Source of the DNA: an uncultured Pseudodesulfovibrio sp.
Lineage (GTDB): Bacteria; Desulfobacterota; Desulfovibrionia; Desulfovibrionales; Desulfovibrionaceae
NCBI RefSeq assembly: GCF_963677845.1
Contig: NZ_OY782498.1
Coordinates: 134,001 to 198,000 of the forward strand
Reading direction: 5' to 3'
Length of the DNA stretch: 64,000 nucleotides
Made by a program: the position numbers and the translations under genes. Shown piece after piece: positions 38,265-46,452 of the stretch; within the stretch, counting starts at the first letter, position 1, and the number at the start of each line of letters is the position of its first letter. The notes below the pieces were generated by a model that searched no databases, was not told the origin of the DNA, and saw only the letters and a program-made list of their open reading frames with translations.

Positions 38265-39047
38265 ATGCAGAAAATTATTATCATCGTTTTGACGCTCTGT
38301 GCTGTATTGTTTGCTCCCTGCGCTTTTGCTGCCGGGACAGTGCCCTTTGGGCCAGGTGAAAAACTTACCTATGAGATTCATTGGACATTTATCCATGCAG
38401 GGGATGCCGTGCTGGAGGTTATGCCCGACACGGAAGTGGATGGTGTTCCGGCTCGATATTTCAAGGCAACGGCTACCACTGTGCCGTGGGTGGACAAATT
38501 CTATAAGGTTCGGGATGTGCTTGAAGCATGGACGGATCTGGATGTCAGCCATTCCTTACGATACAAGAAGGACCAAAACGAAGGGAAGTACCATAAGAAG
38601 GTTGATTTGGTTTTTGATAAGAAAACCAATCAGTCCAGAAGATATGTGAAGGGCGAACTCAAGCACACTATCGATCAGCCTGTGGACGCTTTTGATCCCA
38701 TGTCTGTTCTATTTAGCTTTCGTAAACAGATACTTTACAAGACCATGCAATTCGGGGCGAATGTGTCCGATGGCAAGAAGTCCGTGGTGGGTGAGGCCAC
38801 GGTAGAAGCCATGGAAACCATTGAAACTGGAATTGGGATGATCGACGCTTTTCGTGTGCGATTGGATATCAAACATCTGTCTGGCGTGTTCAAGAAATCC
38901 AAGGACGCGGAACTCCTCGTCTGGTTTTCGGCAGATGCCCGGCGCATCCCTGTTAAGGTCAAGTCCAAGGTCAAGGTGGGCCATTTTACCATGGAATTGG
39001 TAGATTATCAGCCTGCGACATCTCCTTCAAATATGGCTTTAAAATAA
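38265..39047 (+). CDS. DUF3108 periplasmic protein
   Basis: A 260-residue exported protein: signal peptide ending around 'PCAFAAG', then a DUF3108 fold with 'GPGEKLTYEIHWTFIHAGDA' and 'FDKKTNQSRRYVKGELK'. DUF3108 proteins are beta-rich periplasmic proteins of unknown function. The reading continues 27 codons upstream, overlapping the divergent CBS gene region, but the ATG at 38265 matches the signal-peptide start. A terminator follows. Confidence 0.85.
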   Translation: MQKIIIIVLTLCAVLFAPCAFAAGTVPFGPGEKLTYEIHWTFIHAGDAVLEVMPDTEVDGVPARYFKATATTVPWVDKFYKVRDVLEAWTDLDVSHSLRYKKDQNEGKYHKKVDLVFDKKTNQSRRYVKGELKHTIDQPVDAFDPMSVLFSFRKQILYKTMQFGANVSDGKKSVVGEATVEAMETIETGIGMIDAFRVRLDIKHLSGVFKKSKDAELLVWFSADARRIPVKVKSKVKVGHFTMELVDYQPATSPSNMALK

Positions 39048-39066
39048 ATCTGTCTTTAATCGTATG

Positions 39067-39096
39067 AAAAGCGGCTTTCAAAGCCGCTTTTTTTTT
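39067..39096 (+). terminator. intrinsic terminator after DUF3108 gene
   Basis: Arms AAAGCGGCTTT and AAAGCCGCTTT separated by one to three bases, then a long T-run. Confidence 0.88.
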
Positions 39097-39248
39097 GTTC
39101 GCATTATTTCGGATTGATTTTCTTCAATGTGCAGGAATAATTATTAATATCTCGCATATTGCTGCTTTGGTTGACATAACTGATTATACTTGGCGGCATA
39201 TAAAAAAGATGATGGATCATCAATCTTGTCAGTGGTTTGTTGGCTACT

Positions 39249-39265
39249 GTATAGTAGACGTATAC
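39249..39265. promoter_or_regulatory. possible operator before the HTH-kinase gene
   Basis: Inverted repeat GTATA-N7-TATAC, 40 bases upstream of a gene whose product has its own HTH domain. Autoregulation is a guess. Confidence 0.3.
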
Positions 39266-39303
39266 CCTGTTCTGGTAACAAATAGATCATTGGTGAGGTG
39301 AGA

Positions 39304-40644
39304 ATGAGTATACTTTTTGGAGACTATATCCGAGGACGGCGTGAGTTACGAAGAAAAGAAAATCCAGAGTATTCCATCCGGCAAGTTGCGAAAAGAATAG
39401 GTATTCACCACTCCTATTTGAGCAAGGTTGAGCGGGGTGAGCCTTCAACGCTTTCCGAGCGGTCTGTACTGGCTCTCGCACGTGAACTGGAGGAGAATCC
39501 AGACTTGCTGATGGCAATGAATGGGAAGTTGTCAGAAGAGGTTCGTCGTGCTGTTTTCGATGCACCGGAACTTTTTCTCAGTTTTGTTCATCGGGCTAAA
39601 TCTTCGTCACGGTCATGCGTAGTCGATTCTGAAATGGCGGTTCTGCACAGTTTGCGAAATATGAAAGTCGTTCAAATAAATACAGATATGGATATTGTCT
39701 CGGCTCAGGAGGGCGGAAAGTGCGCACGAGGGCTTAAAGGACATAAGTGTTATGAAAGTCTTTTTGGAACAGAAAGCCCCTGTGAAGGGTGCCCCGCCAT
39801 GCAGGCGCTAAAGAGTGGTGTGTATAGTGTTGGAGAGGTTGTTTTTGGCAATGATGATGTCAGATTGGTGGGGAGTTCTCCTTTCTTTAACGGCGGAGCG
39901 ACCTCAATAGGTACAACCAACGTGGTTGTGGATATTTCATCTGGCAAGAAGGTTGAGCAGTTTTTTAAAGAAAACAAGCAGCTTGTGCTTCATGACATTC
40001 GATCCCCGTTGGCTGGTATAATTGGTATGCTTCGTTCCATGCAGGAGAACAAGAATTTTACCAGTGAGCAAGTGGACGATCTGGCTGTTATGACCAAAAC
40101 GGCGGAAATTTTATTAAACCATGTGTCCATGGCTCTTGATTTTCAATTGATAGAGTCAGGTCAGATGGAGCCTCGACCATCTTGGGTAAATGTTGCTGAA
40201 CTGGTTCACCTGTTGGCAAAAGGCTTTGATGCTGATGAACGCTTTTGCGGAGTGAAGCTTGATGTGACTTTCAAAGGGAATCCTTTAGGCAAACATGAAA
40301 TGTTGTGGGCTAAAGTTGATAGTGGAATGACTATGCGGATGCTTGGTTGTTTGATGACGAATGCTTTTGAGGCCTCGAAAATAGGGGATACAGTCCGTGT
40401 CAATTTGGAAAATGGTAAGTTTTTGTCATTCAAAGTTTCCAATTCGGAAGAAGTCCCCCGAGAGGTGCGAGATTCTTTTTTTGAAAAGTATTCGACGGTC
40501 GGGAAGTCCGGTGGTCTCGGTTTGGGAGCCTATGGGGCAAAAGTTATGGCTGAAAGCATGGGGGGAACCATTGATTACACGAGCAGTAAAGACGACGGGA
40601 CAACCGTGGTTGTTACATTGCCGTCTCTAGAGGGATATACTTAG
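39304..40644 (+). CDS. HTH (XRE) - Cys-rich PAS-like - histidine kinase fusion
   Basis: A 446-residue cytoplasmic protein without membrane helices. Residues ~8-65 form an XRE-type HTH (RQVAKRIGIHHSYLSKVERG). A PAS-like region around 130-215 has the cysteine cluster 'KCYESLFGTESPCEGCP'. A HisKA domain has its His near residue 230 (LHDIRSPLAG), and the ATPase domain has N-box 'TNAFEAS' and 'GGLGLGAYGAKVMAE'. An HTH on a kinase is unusual: it could bind DNA and phosphorylate a regulator. No response regulator is adjacent. The Cys cluster may sense redox or bind a metal. The ATG follows GAGG closely. Confidence 0.85.
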   Translation: MSILFGDYIRGRRELRRKENPEYSIRQVAKRIGIHHSYLSKVERGEPSTLSERSVLALARELEENPDLLMAMNGKLSEEVRRAVFDAPELFLSFVHRAKSSSRSCVVDSEMAVLHSLRNMKVVQINTDMDIVSAQEGGKCARGLKGHKCYESLFGTESPCEGCPAMQALKSGVYSVGEVVFGNDDVRLVGSSPFFNGGATSIGTTNVVVDISSGKKVEQFFKENKQLVLHDIRSPLAGIIGMLRSMQENKNFTSEQVDDLAVMTKTAEILLNHVSMALDFQLIESGQMEPRPSWVNVAELVHLLAKGFDADERFCGVKLDVTFKGNPLGKHEMLWAKVDSGMTMRMLGCLMTNAFEASKIGDTVRVNLENGKFLSFKVSNSEEVPREVRDSFFEKYSTVGKSGGLGLGAYGAKVMAESMGGTIDYTSSKDDGTTVVVTLPSLEGYT

Positions 40645-40910
40645 GTGATTTCTTGCATTCGTACTTTGTTGCTGCGGGGAAACTCCCTTTTCAAGAGAGT
40701 CTTGAGGAGTTTTTTCATGCCTTTGAGGTCGGATGAAAACGTGTTTTCCTGAAAGCCGGATTCCGTTATGGTGAAGGCGTTGTCGTTGTTTTTAACGATG
40801 CGTACAGATCGGTCACGCTTGTAGGTCAATAATTCCAGACCGCTTCCCGGCACGAGTCTTTTGAGGCGGGAGAGTGTGTTGGGGATAACGTTTGCTATGT
40901 CGAGCATCAT
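40641..40910 (-). CDS. small conserved-type protein, paralogue of the upstream gene
   Basis: An 89-residue protein not recognised. It shares its plan with the neighbour at 40907: 'LLTYKRDRSVRIVK' versus 'LRTYKRNRSVVIKR', then 'MKKLLKTLLKREFPRSNKVR' versus 'MKKLLKILLKKEFPRSTKIR'. Basic, no membrane helix. Its ATG overlaps the upstream stop by four bases (ATGA), so the pair is translated together. The last bases overlap the end of the convergent kinase gene by four. Confidence 0.75.
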   Translation of the reverse strand: MMLDIANVIPNTLSRLKRLVPGSGLELLTYKRDRSVRIVKNNDNAFTITESGFQENTFSSDLKGMKKLLKTLLKREFPRSNKVRMQEIT

Positions 40911-41212
40911 ATCTTTTTTCGCTTGATGTGAAGGTCTGCTTCGGCGGGGCCGAGGTCGTAAAGGCGTATTTTTGTTGATCGGGGAAATTCTTTTTTTAAT
41001 AGTATTTTCAGGAGTTTCTTCATTTTTGAATGCGGCACGAGGAAGCGTTCTTCAAAGAAGCCTTTTTCCACCACGTCGAATTCATCTTCGCCGATTCGTT
41101 TTATAACCACAGACCTGTTACGTTTGTAAGTGCGCAGGTCGATAGCATGCTCCATCGGGAGCTTTTTGAGCTTGCGTAGCACGGTTTGCAAGGCTGTGGC
41201 TTTGTCGATCAT
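40907..41212 (-). CDS. small conserved-type protein, first of a paralogous pair
   Basis: A 101-residue protein of unknown function, clearly related to the next gene on the same strand and so arising by tandem duplication. Central 'YKRNRSV' and C-terminal 'KKLLKILLKKEFPRSTKIRL' are the shared blocks. The strong basic character suggests nucleic-acid or ribosome contact, but no known family comes to mind. Divergent from the rlmD-like gene, 68 bases away. Confidence 0.75.
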   Translation of the reverse strand: MIDKATALQTVLRKLKKLPMEHAIDLRTYKRNRSVVIKRIGEDEFDVVEKGFFEERFLVPHSKMKKLLKILLKKEFPRSTKIRLYDLGPAEADLHIKRKKI

Positions 41213-41280
41213 GTCGAATACAATAGACAGCCGCTTAAAAGCATGTCAAACGACCTCTCCTGCAACCAACTGGAGGCACC

Positions 41281-42651
41281 ATGCCATTAAAGAAAGATGA
41301 TCTCATCGAATGTACTATAGAATCCCTTGCCTTTGGCGGCAGAGGGGTGGCCCGTGTGGACGGTATGGCCGTCTTTGTGGCGGACGCATTGCCCGGCGAC
41401 ACCGTGAAGGCTCGTATCGTCCGTGCCAAGAAACGTTTTGCCGAGGGCGTAGCCGAAACATTGGTGACTCCTTCATCATATCGTGTGGAACCGAAGTGTG
41501 CGCATTTTGGTCAGTGCGGTGGATGTGCGTTGCAGAATCTTGATTATGACGAACAGCTTGCTCAGAAAGCGGCCCAGGTCCAGAGTTCATTGTCCCGCAT
41601 AGGTAGAGTGGACGTGCCCATGGATGCTCCGGCGGCTTCTCCGACCATCTGGAAATATCGTAACAAGATGGAATTTGCTTTTGAGCGGCGTGACGGCGGT
41701 CTGCACCTCGGTCTGCGGAGTCAACTTCCGGCAAGTGAGAAAGGGCTGGCTCCGGTTCTCGACATCGAGGAATGTCATCTGTGTGCCGAACGTGATATTG
41801 AAATTTTACGTATGGTGCGCGAGTTTTGTCGTGAGTCCGGCATTGCCGCTTACGATCCCAAGACCCAGAATGGTTTTTGGCGGCATCTCGTCATACGTCA
41901 CACTGCGCTTGGCGAAGTCATGGTCCATGTGATCACTACCCCGGATACACGGAAGTTTCAGCAAGTCGAAGCATTGGGTGAAGCTCTGGTGGAGCGGTTC
42001 ACTGAGTTGACCTCTTTTGTTCACTCTTCCCGTTCTCAGCGTAGCACTTTGGCCGTCGGTGAGTATGTGGAATTCCGTCTCGGCACAAAGGCTATCGAAG
42101 AGAAAGTCGGGCATGCCCGCTATCATATTTCTCCCAATACATTCTTTCAGACCAACTCCGCCGGAGCCGAAAAGTTGTTCGACACCATTCGTGAGTATGG
42201 TGAGTTCGACGGCTCCGAGACATTGCTTGATCTGTATTGTGGCGCTGGGGCTATCGGTGTGTATATGGCTGACTCTGTAGAACGCGTTATTGGTTTCGAG
42301 ATCAGTGAAGAATCCATTGCCAAGGCCTTTTCGTCTGCCAAGCTCAACGGCTTGGAAAATTGTGACTTCGCGGTTGGTTCTTTGGATGATGGGCTTGGCG
42401 ATCTCAAGCGGTTGCCTGAGTTCGATCTCGTGGTTGTTGACCCGCCTCGTTCCGGCATGCACGAAAACATGTCCAAGGCCCTTCTCCAGTTGGCTCCGCC
42501 AAAAATTGTGGCTGTATCCTGTGATCCCGCAACCTTGGCTCGCGATGTGAAGCGATTGTCCGACAAATACGAAATCAAGCGTGCGCGTGCCGTGGACATG
42601 TTCCCGCATACGCATCATATCGAGACGGTGGCCTTGTTGGTTCGCAAATAA
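41281..42651 (+). CDS. rlmD: 23S rRNA (uracil-5-)-methyltransferase RlmD/RumA-like
   Basis: SAM-dependent uracil-C5 methyltransferase with an Fe-S cluster. 456 residues: N-terminal TRAM domain (about 1-60), four-Cys cluster (CAHFGQCGGC near 77-86, later ECHLC), SAM motif 'ETLLDLYCGAGAIGVYM' and catalytic Cys in 'VAVSCDPATLARD'. GGAGG precedes the ATG. RlmD-like and RlmCD/TrmA-like members are hard to separate by eye, so the target base is uncertain. Confidence 0.88.
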   Translation: MPLKKDDLIECTIESLAFGGRGVARVDGMAVFVADALPGDTVKARIVRAKKRFAEGVAETLVTPSSYRVEPKCAHFGQCGGCALQNLDYDEQLAQKAAQVQSSLSRIGRVDVPMDAPAASPTIWKYRNKMEFAFERRDGGLHLGLRSQLPASEKGLAPVLDIEECHLCAERDIEILRMVREFCRESGIAAYDPKTQNGFWRHLVIRHTALGEVMVHVITTPDTRKFQQVEALGEALVERFTELTSFVHSSRSQRSTLAVGEYVEFRLGTKAIEEKVGHARYHISPNTFFQTNSAGAEKLFDTIREYGEFDGSETLLDLYCGAGAIGVYMADSVERVIGFEISEESIAKAFSSAKLNGLENCDFAVGSLDDGLGDLKRLPEFDLVVVDPPRSGMHENMSKALLQLAPPKIVAVSCDPATLARDVKRLSDKYEIKRARAVDMFPHTHHIETVALLVRK

Positions 42652-42677
42652 GAATTCCTGTCATATAAAATACGATG

Positions 42678-42714
42678 AGGCCTTGGTGAAAACATGTTCA
42701 CCAAGGCCTTTTTA
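42678..42714 (+). terminator. intrinsic terminator after the rlmD-like gene
   Basis: Perfect arms AGGCCTTGGTGAA and TTCACCAAGGCCT with a six-base loop and a T-run. Confidence 0.9.
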
Positions 42715-42755
42715 TTGTCGTTTCGTGAATATTCGTTTTGAGCTCTGCGCTGGAG

Positions 42756-43535
42756 TTACTGTGAAGGTATTGTGTGAAAGTCGATTTTATGCATGAAGTC
42801 TTTTACGAGCAGTTCGTATTCACCGCTTTCCTTGAGCGCACGTAAGGCTGCATTGAAGCGCATAAGAAAGTCTTTTTTGTGCGTGTGTTTGGCAAATGCG
42901 AGATATGTCGGATTACTCAAGAGTGATTTTGGGAGTGGGAGAATTTCTGTGTATTTTTTGCGTGCGATTTCATAGAAGCCGCTTTCTCTGGACGCGACGA
43001 CACAGTCCAGCCGACCATCCATCAGTTTTTTGAAGTTCAATTGGTCTCGATTGACTGGCTCTACTTCAAATGTCTTTTGTGCTTTGGCTTTGTCGAACTC
43101 CGGGCCGTATGACCATCCTAGGATTACACCGATTCTTTTTCCTTCCAGATCTTTAACACTTTCGAATGTGAACTTTTTGTCTTTTTGGACAAAAACCAGA
43201 AGCAGTTCAGTGTAAATCGGGTCAGAGTAGTCATAGATCAGGAGTCTGTCAGGTGTTTTGTATATACCGGCTACTCCGGCTGTTCCTTGAGCCCCCATAT
43301 CCATAGCTCGTTTCCATGGAACAGCTTCAATGGAAACATCGTACTCCATGCGTTGGAAGATCGCGTCAAGGAGGAGCGAGTACAAACCGGCAGCACGACC
43401 ATTTTGAAGATACATGTTGGGAGGATTATAAGCGTCAACCACGACCCTGACGGGTGTGGCGGCGTAGGCGACTCCAGAAAAGGAGACGACAACAAAAAGA
43501 ATCCATGTGATAATAACTTTAGTCCAAATATTCAT
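42756..43535 (-). CDS. orphan periplasmic substrate-binding protein (SBP family 3)
   Basis: A 259-residue exported protein: signal peptide to 'VAYAATP', then 'VVVDAYNPPNMYLQNGRAAG', 'VKDLEGKRIGVILGWSYG' and 'RLDCVVASRESGFYEI', typical of family 3 binding proteins. No permease or ATPase is adjacent. It is related in plan to the one at 14341. Only a weak ribosome site precedes the ATG at 43535. Ligand unknown. Confidence 0.85.
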   Translation of the reverse strand: MNIWTKVIITWILFVVVSFSGVAYAATPVRVVVDAYNPPNMYLQNGRAAGLYSLLLDAIFQRMEYDVSIEAVPWKRAMDMGAQGTAGVAGIYKTPDRLLIYDYSDPIYTELLLVFVQKDKKFTFESVKDLEGKRIGVILGWSYGPEFDKAKAQKTFEVEPVNRDQLNFKKLMDGRLDCVVASRESGFYEIARKKYTEILPLPKSLLSNPTYLAFAKHTHKKDFLMRFNAALRALKESGEYELLVKDFMHKIDFHTIPSQ

Positions 43536-43749
43536 GATGTTAGCGTCGAATCTGTATCCTGTTCATGAGATATGAATTTAATTCGTGTATAGAGAATATC
43601 ATTGTTACGTTGAGAAGTAAGCCCTTAAATGATTACAGAACGAAGGGAATTGTCTAATTGGAGTTGTGAATCGATGTTCTTCTCCTCTTTTCTTGCAATC
43701 ATTTTGTAATTTCGGCACTGTTTTTCTTCATCGAAAACAGGGAGCGACC

Positions 43750-44997
43750 ATGTCTGTCATCATCAGGAAGAGCTTGCTTGAACTTATTTTTTCCGGCGCA
43801 TTCATGAAGCGGTGGAATGACAAGCTGCGGCCCATGGAGTTGGTGGAGGTGGATAAGCAGGGACACAAGATGATTGTGGCTTGGGTGCTTTTTTTGCTTA
43901 ACTCAAAGGGGATGGACGTTGCACGCAAGCGTGCTCTCGGAGAGTCCATTATTGAAGGCGGTATTTATGACTACCTGTATCGCCTCGTTATTACTGACAT
44001 CAAGCCGCCGGTCTTTTATCGTATCAAGGAAAATCCTGATGACTATCGAACCCTGTCCAACTGGGTTCTTGATCAGCTCAAACCGCGGATAATGCCGTTG
44101 GGCGAGGGGTTTATGCGCGGCATGAGCGAATATCTTATGCAGCCGGAAGACAAAGGCTTGGCTCGGCGTATCTTGAATGCAGCACATCTATACGCCAGTT
44201 ATTCCGAATTTAAATTACTTAAATCCATTAACACCATGGACCACGAGCTTATCGAGATCGAAGACAGTTTTGTCTCTCGGTTGGAAGCGTTGCGTGATTT
44301 GAAGGGCGTTTCCGAGTTGCTCAACGAGAATGACAATGTCCTTGGCCGGTTTGCACGTATGTGTGGTCGGCTGCGCTATCAGAAACGATGGTCACAAACT
44401 CCACGCGTACCGGAAACCTCGGTTCTCGGGCATATGTTTATTGTGGCTTCATATTCGTGGTTTTTCAGTATGGAAGTGGGGGCGTGTCGCGCTCGGTGCC
44501 AGAATAATTTCTTTTCCGGTTTGTTTCACGATTTACCCGAACTGTTGACCCGCGATATTATTTCGCCGGTCAAAGGAGCTTCCCAGGAAATCGGTGATCT
44601 GATCCACGAGTATGAAAATATTGAACTTGAGCGGGTTGTACTGACGCCTCTCAAGGAAGGTGGGTATGCTGAAATCGCGGACCGGCTGGAATATTTTCTT
44701 GGCTTGGAGGTCGGCTCTGAGTTTAAGGCCACCATCAATCGGGATGGCGAGGTGATTGAAGCCTCGGATGCCAAGCTTGCCGGTGAGTATAATTTGGATA
44801 CTTTGGACCCTAAGGATGGACCGTTGTTGAAAGTATCTGATTCGATTGCCGCCTATATCGAGGCGCATACGGCCTTGAAAAATGGAATTTCGTCCGATCA
44901 GCTGCATCACGCCTTGTATCGTATTCAGCAGACATATAAGGAAAAGCCGGTTATTGCCGGGGTTCAGGTCAGTGCACTTCTCGCAGATTTTGATTAG
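43750..44997 (+). CDS. HD-domain protein (YfbR-like HD_3)
   Basis: A 415-residue protein with a C-terminal HD phosphohydrolase-like domain: 'PETSVLGHMFIVASYSW', 'FFSGLFHDLPELLTRDI' (HD near residue 262), 'EIADRLEYFL' and 'LLKVSDSIAAYIEAH'. This resembles the YfbR/HD_3 class of deoxynucleotidase-like proteins. The N-terminal ~170 residues are not recognised. The ATG at 43750 follows GGAGCG; the longer reading adds 28 residues without support. Substrate unknown. Confidence 0.8.
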   Translation: MSVIIRKSLLELIFSGAFMKRWNDKLRPMELVEVDKQGHKMIVAWVLFLLNSKGMDVARKRALGESIIEGGIYDYLYRLVITDIKPPVFYRIKENPDDYRTLSNWVLDQLKPRIMPLGEGFMRGMSEYLMQPEDKGLARRILNAAHLYASYSEFKLLKSINTMDHELIEIEDSFVSRLEALRDLKGVSELLNENDNVLGRFARMCGRLRYQKRWSQTPRVPETSVLGHMFIVASYSWFFSMEVGACRARCQNNFFSGLFHDLPELLTRDIISPVKGASQEIGDLIHEYENIELERVVLTPLKEGGYAEIADRLEYFLGLEVGSEFKATINRDGEVIEASDAKLAGEYNLDTLDPKDGPLLKVSDSIAAYIEAHTALKNGISSDQLHHALYRIQQTYKEKPVIAGVQVSALLADFD

Positions 44998-45014
44998 CCG
45001 TGTTTTATTGATAT

Positions 45015-45054
45015 GTATTCATCATGATAAACACTCCTTGAAAAGAATGAATAC
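45015..45054. promoter_or_regulatory. inverted repeat upstream of cbiM (1)
   Basis: Perfect 8-bp arms GTATTCAT (45015-45022) and ATGAATAC (45047-45054), 24 bases apart. Half-sites begin GTAT, as in NikR operators, but the spacing is longer than in E. coli NikR sites. Confidence 0.4.
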
Positions 45055-45073
45055 AGAGTGTATACAAAATTCA

Positions 45074-45097
45074 AATTGTTAACACGCTGTAACAATT
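45074..45097. promoter_or_regulatory. inverted repeat upstream of cbiM (2)
   Basis: Perfect 8-bp arms AATTGTTA and TAACAATT separated by ACACGCTG. It lies 47 bases before the cbiM start, a good place for a metal-responsive repressor. GTTA/TAAC half-sites recall nickel-regulator sites in related bacteria, but this is inference. Confidence 0.5.
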
Positions 45098-45143
45098 CAA
45101 CTGAAATTCAAGTCCGTTGTGATGAGGACTGAGGCGGAAATTC

Positions 45144-45740
45144 ATGCATATATCCGAAGGGGTCCTTTCCGGGCCGGTGCTTTTGGGCGGAGCTGGTCTT
45201 GCGGTTCTCGGTACGTCCATAGGACTAAAGAAGATAGACTACGATCAGATCATGTCGGTGGCTATTTTATCCGCCGCTTTTTTTATTGCTTCGCTTATTC
45301 ACGTTCCCATCGGCCCAGCTAACGGGCATTTGATTTTGAATGGCCTGCTGGGTGTTGTGCTTGGCTGGGCTGCCTTCCCATCCATCTTGGTGGCACTGGT
45401 TCTTCAAGCCGTATTGTTTCAGTTCGGTGGTTTGACTGTGCTCGGTGTGAATACGTTTACCATGGCTGCTCCGGCTGTCTTGTGTTTTTATGTCTTCCGT
45501 CCGCTGCTTATCAATGGCAACGGAAGTCGTTTTGCAGCGGCTTTTGCCTGTGGTTTTTTTGCCATGCTGCTCAGTACTCTTCTGACAGCCAGCGCATTGG
45601 CTTTGTCCGGTGATGGGTTTCGGGACGCGGCTCGAATGCTGTTTTATGCCCATTTACCCATCATGGTAGTGGAAGGTGTCATTACCGGATTCGCGTATTC
45701 ATTTCTTGCCAAGGTCAAACCGGAGGTGCTTGCCGCATGA
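45144..45740 (+). CDS. cbiM: ECF nickel/cobalt transporter membrane component CbiM/NikM
   Basis: Substrate-specificity membrane protein. 198 residues, about six helices. The N-terminus is Met-His-Ile (MHISEGVLSG), the metal-binding start of the CbiM/NikM family, with 'VPIGPANGHLILNGLLGVVLG' including the internal His. The reading overlaps the next gene by four bases. Nickel or cobalt cannot be told apart by sequence alone. Confidence 0.92.
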   Translation: MHISEGVLSGPVLLGGAGLAVLGTSIGLKKIDYDQIMSVAILSAAFFIASLIHVPIGPANGHLILNGLLGVVLGWAAFPSILVALVLQAVLFQFGGLTVLGVNTFTMAAPAVLCFYVFRPLLINGNGSRFAAAFACGFFAMLLSTLLTASALALSGDGFRDAARMLFYAHLPIMVVEGVITGFAYSFLAKVKPEVLAA

Positions 45741-46318
45741 CCCGTCTTATTCTTGCCGTTTGTATGGCCATGGTTGCGACGTTATGCCTTGCCGCTGTGT
45801 CAGAGGCTCATAAAGTGAATGTCTTTGCGTACGTAGAAGGTAACACCGTCATTACGGACAGTGGCTATAGCCGAACCCGTCGGGTGCAGGATGGAATAAT
45901 CGAGGTCCGGGACGGTTCCACCGGCAAATTGCTTTTGTCTGGTAAGACCGATGCAACAGGCCGATTTGATTTCGAGATTCCCGCCGAGGTTCGGGCCAAT
46001 CAGGCTGATTTGCGGTTGCTCCTCAAGGCCGGTGCCGGGCATCAGGCAGAATGGACTGTGAAATATGCAGAGTTCAGCGCAGCCAAAGGACCATTTTCGG
46101 ATACTACGCCCAACCATGAGCATGTCGCTGTAGCCTCTGTTGATCCATCCAGCAAGGATGTGGAAGCTATCGTTCGTCGTGAATTGGAACCTGTGAAGCG
46201 GATGCTTTCAGAGATGCACGATTCCGGTCCATCCGTCACCGAGATTCTTGGCGGCATTGGATACATTTTTGGTTTGTTTGGCATCGTCGCGTATATGAAG
46301 AGCCGGAAAAGCGAATAA
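45737..46318 (+). CDS. NikL/CbiN-like accessory component
   Basis: A 193-residue exported protein: signal peptide ending 'SEAHKVNVFAYVEG' (the His follows cleavage), a beta-sandwich domain with 'VRDGSTGKLLLSGKTDATG' like carboxypeptidase-regulatory folds, and a C-terminal membrane helix (IGYIFGLFGIVAYM). This matches NikL of ECF nickel transporters, which partners NikM. It overlaps cbiM by four bases. The expected CbiQ (T) and CbiO (ATPase) genes do not follow. Confidence 0.78.
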   Translation: MTRLILAVCMAMVATLCLAAVSEAHKVNVFAYVEGNTVITDSGYSRTRRVQDGIIEVRDGSTGKLLLSGKTDATGRFDFEIPAEVRANQADLRLLLKAGAGHQAEWTVKYAEFSAAKGPFSDTTPNHEHVAVASVDPSSKDVEAIVRRELEPVKRMLSEMHDSGPSVTEILGGIGYIFGLFGIVAYMKSRKSE

Positions 46319-46346
46319 ATATCATTATACATATATGAAACAGACT

Positions 46347-46383
46347 AAAAAGGTCGCGATTCGATTGTCGTGGCCTTTTTTTT
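46347..46383 (+). terminator. intrinsic terminator after cbiM-nikL
   Basis: Arms AAAAGGTCGCGA and TGTCGTGGCCTTTT pair over 12 positions with two wobbles, then T-run. It separates the pair from the Rrf2 gene. Confidence 0.8.
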
Positions 46384-46452
46384 ATGATAATTCCCCCATG
46401 AAATATATCTGATTATTCCAAGTTACTGAAAACTCGACATAAGGAAATACCC

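Noticed and set aside
44998-45143. Cobalamin riboswitch upstream of cbiM
   Set aside because: The gap is only 146 bases, has no B12-box-like sequence and instead shows protein-type inverted repeats.
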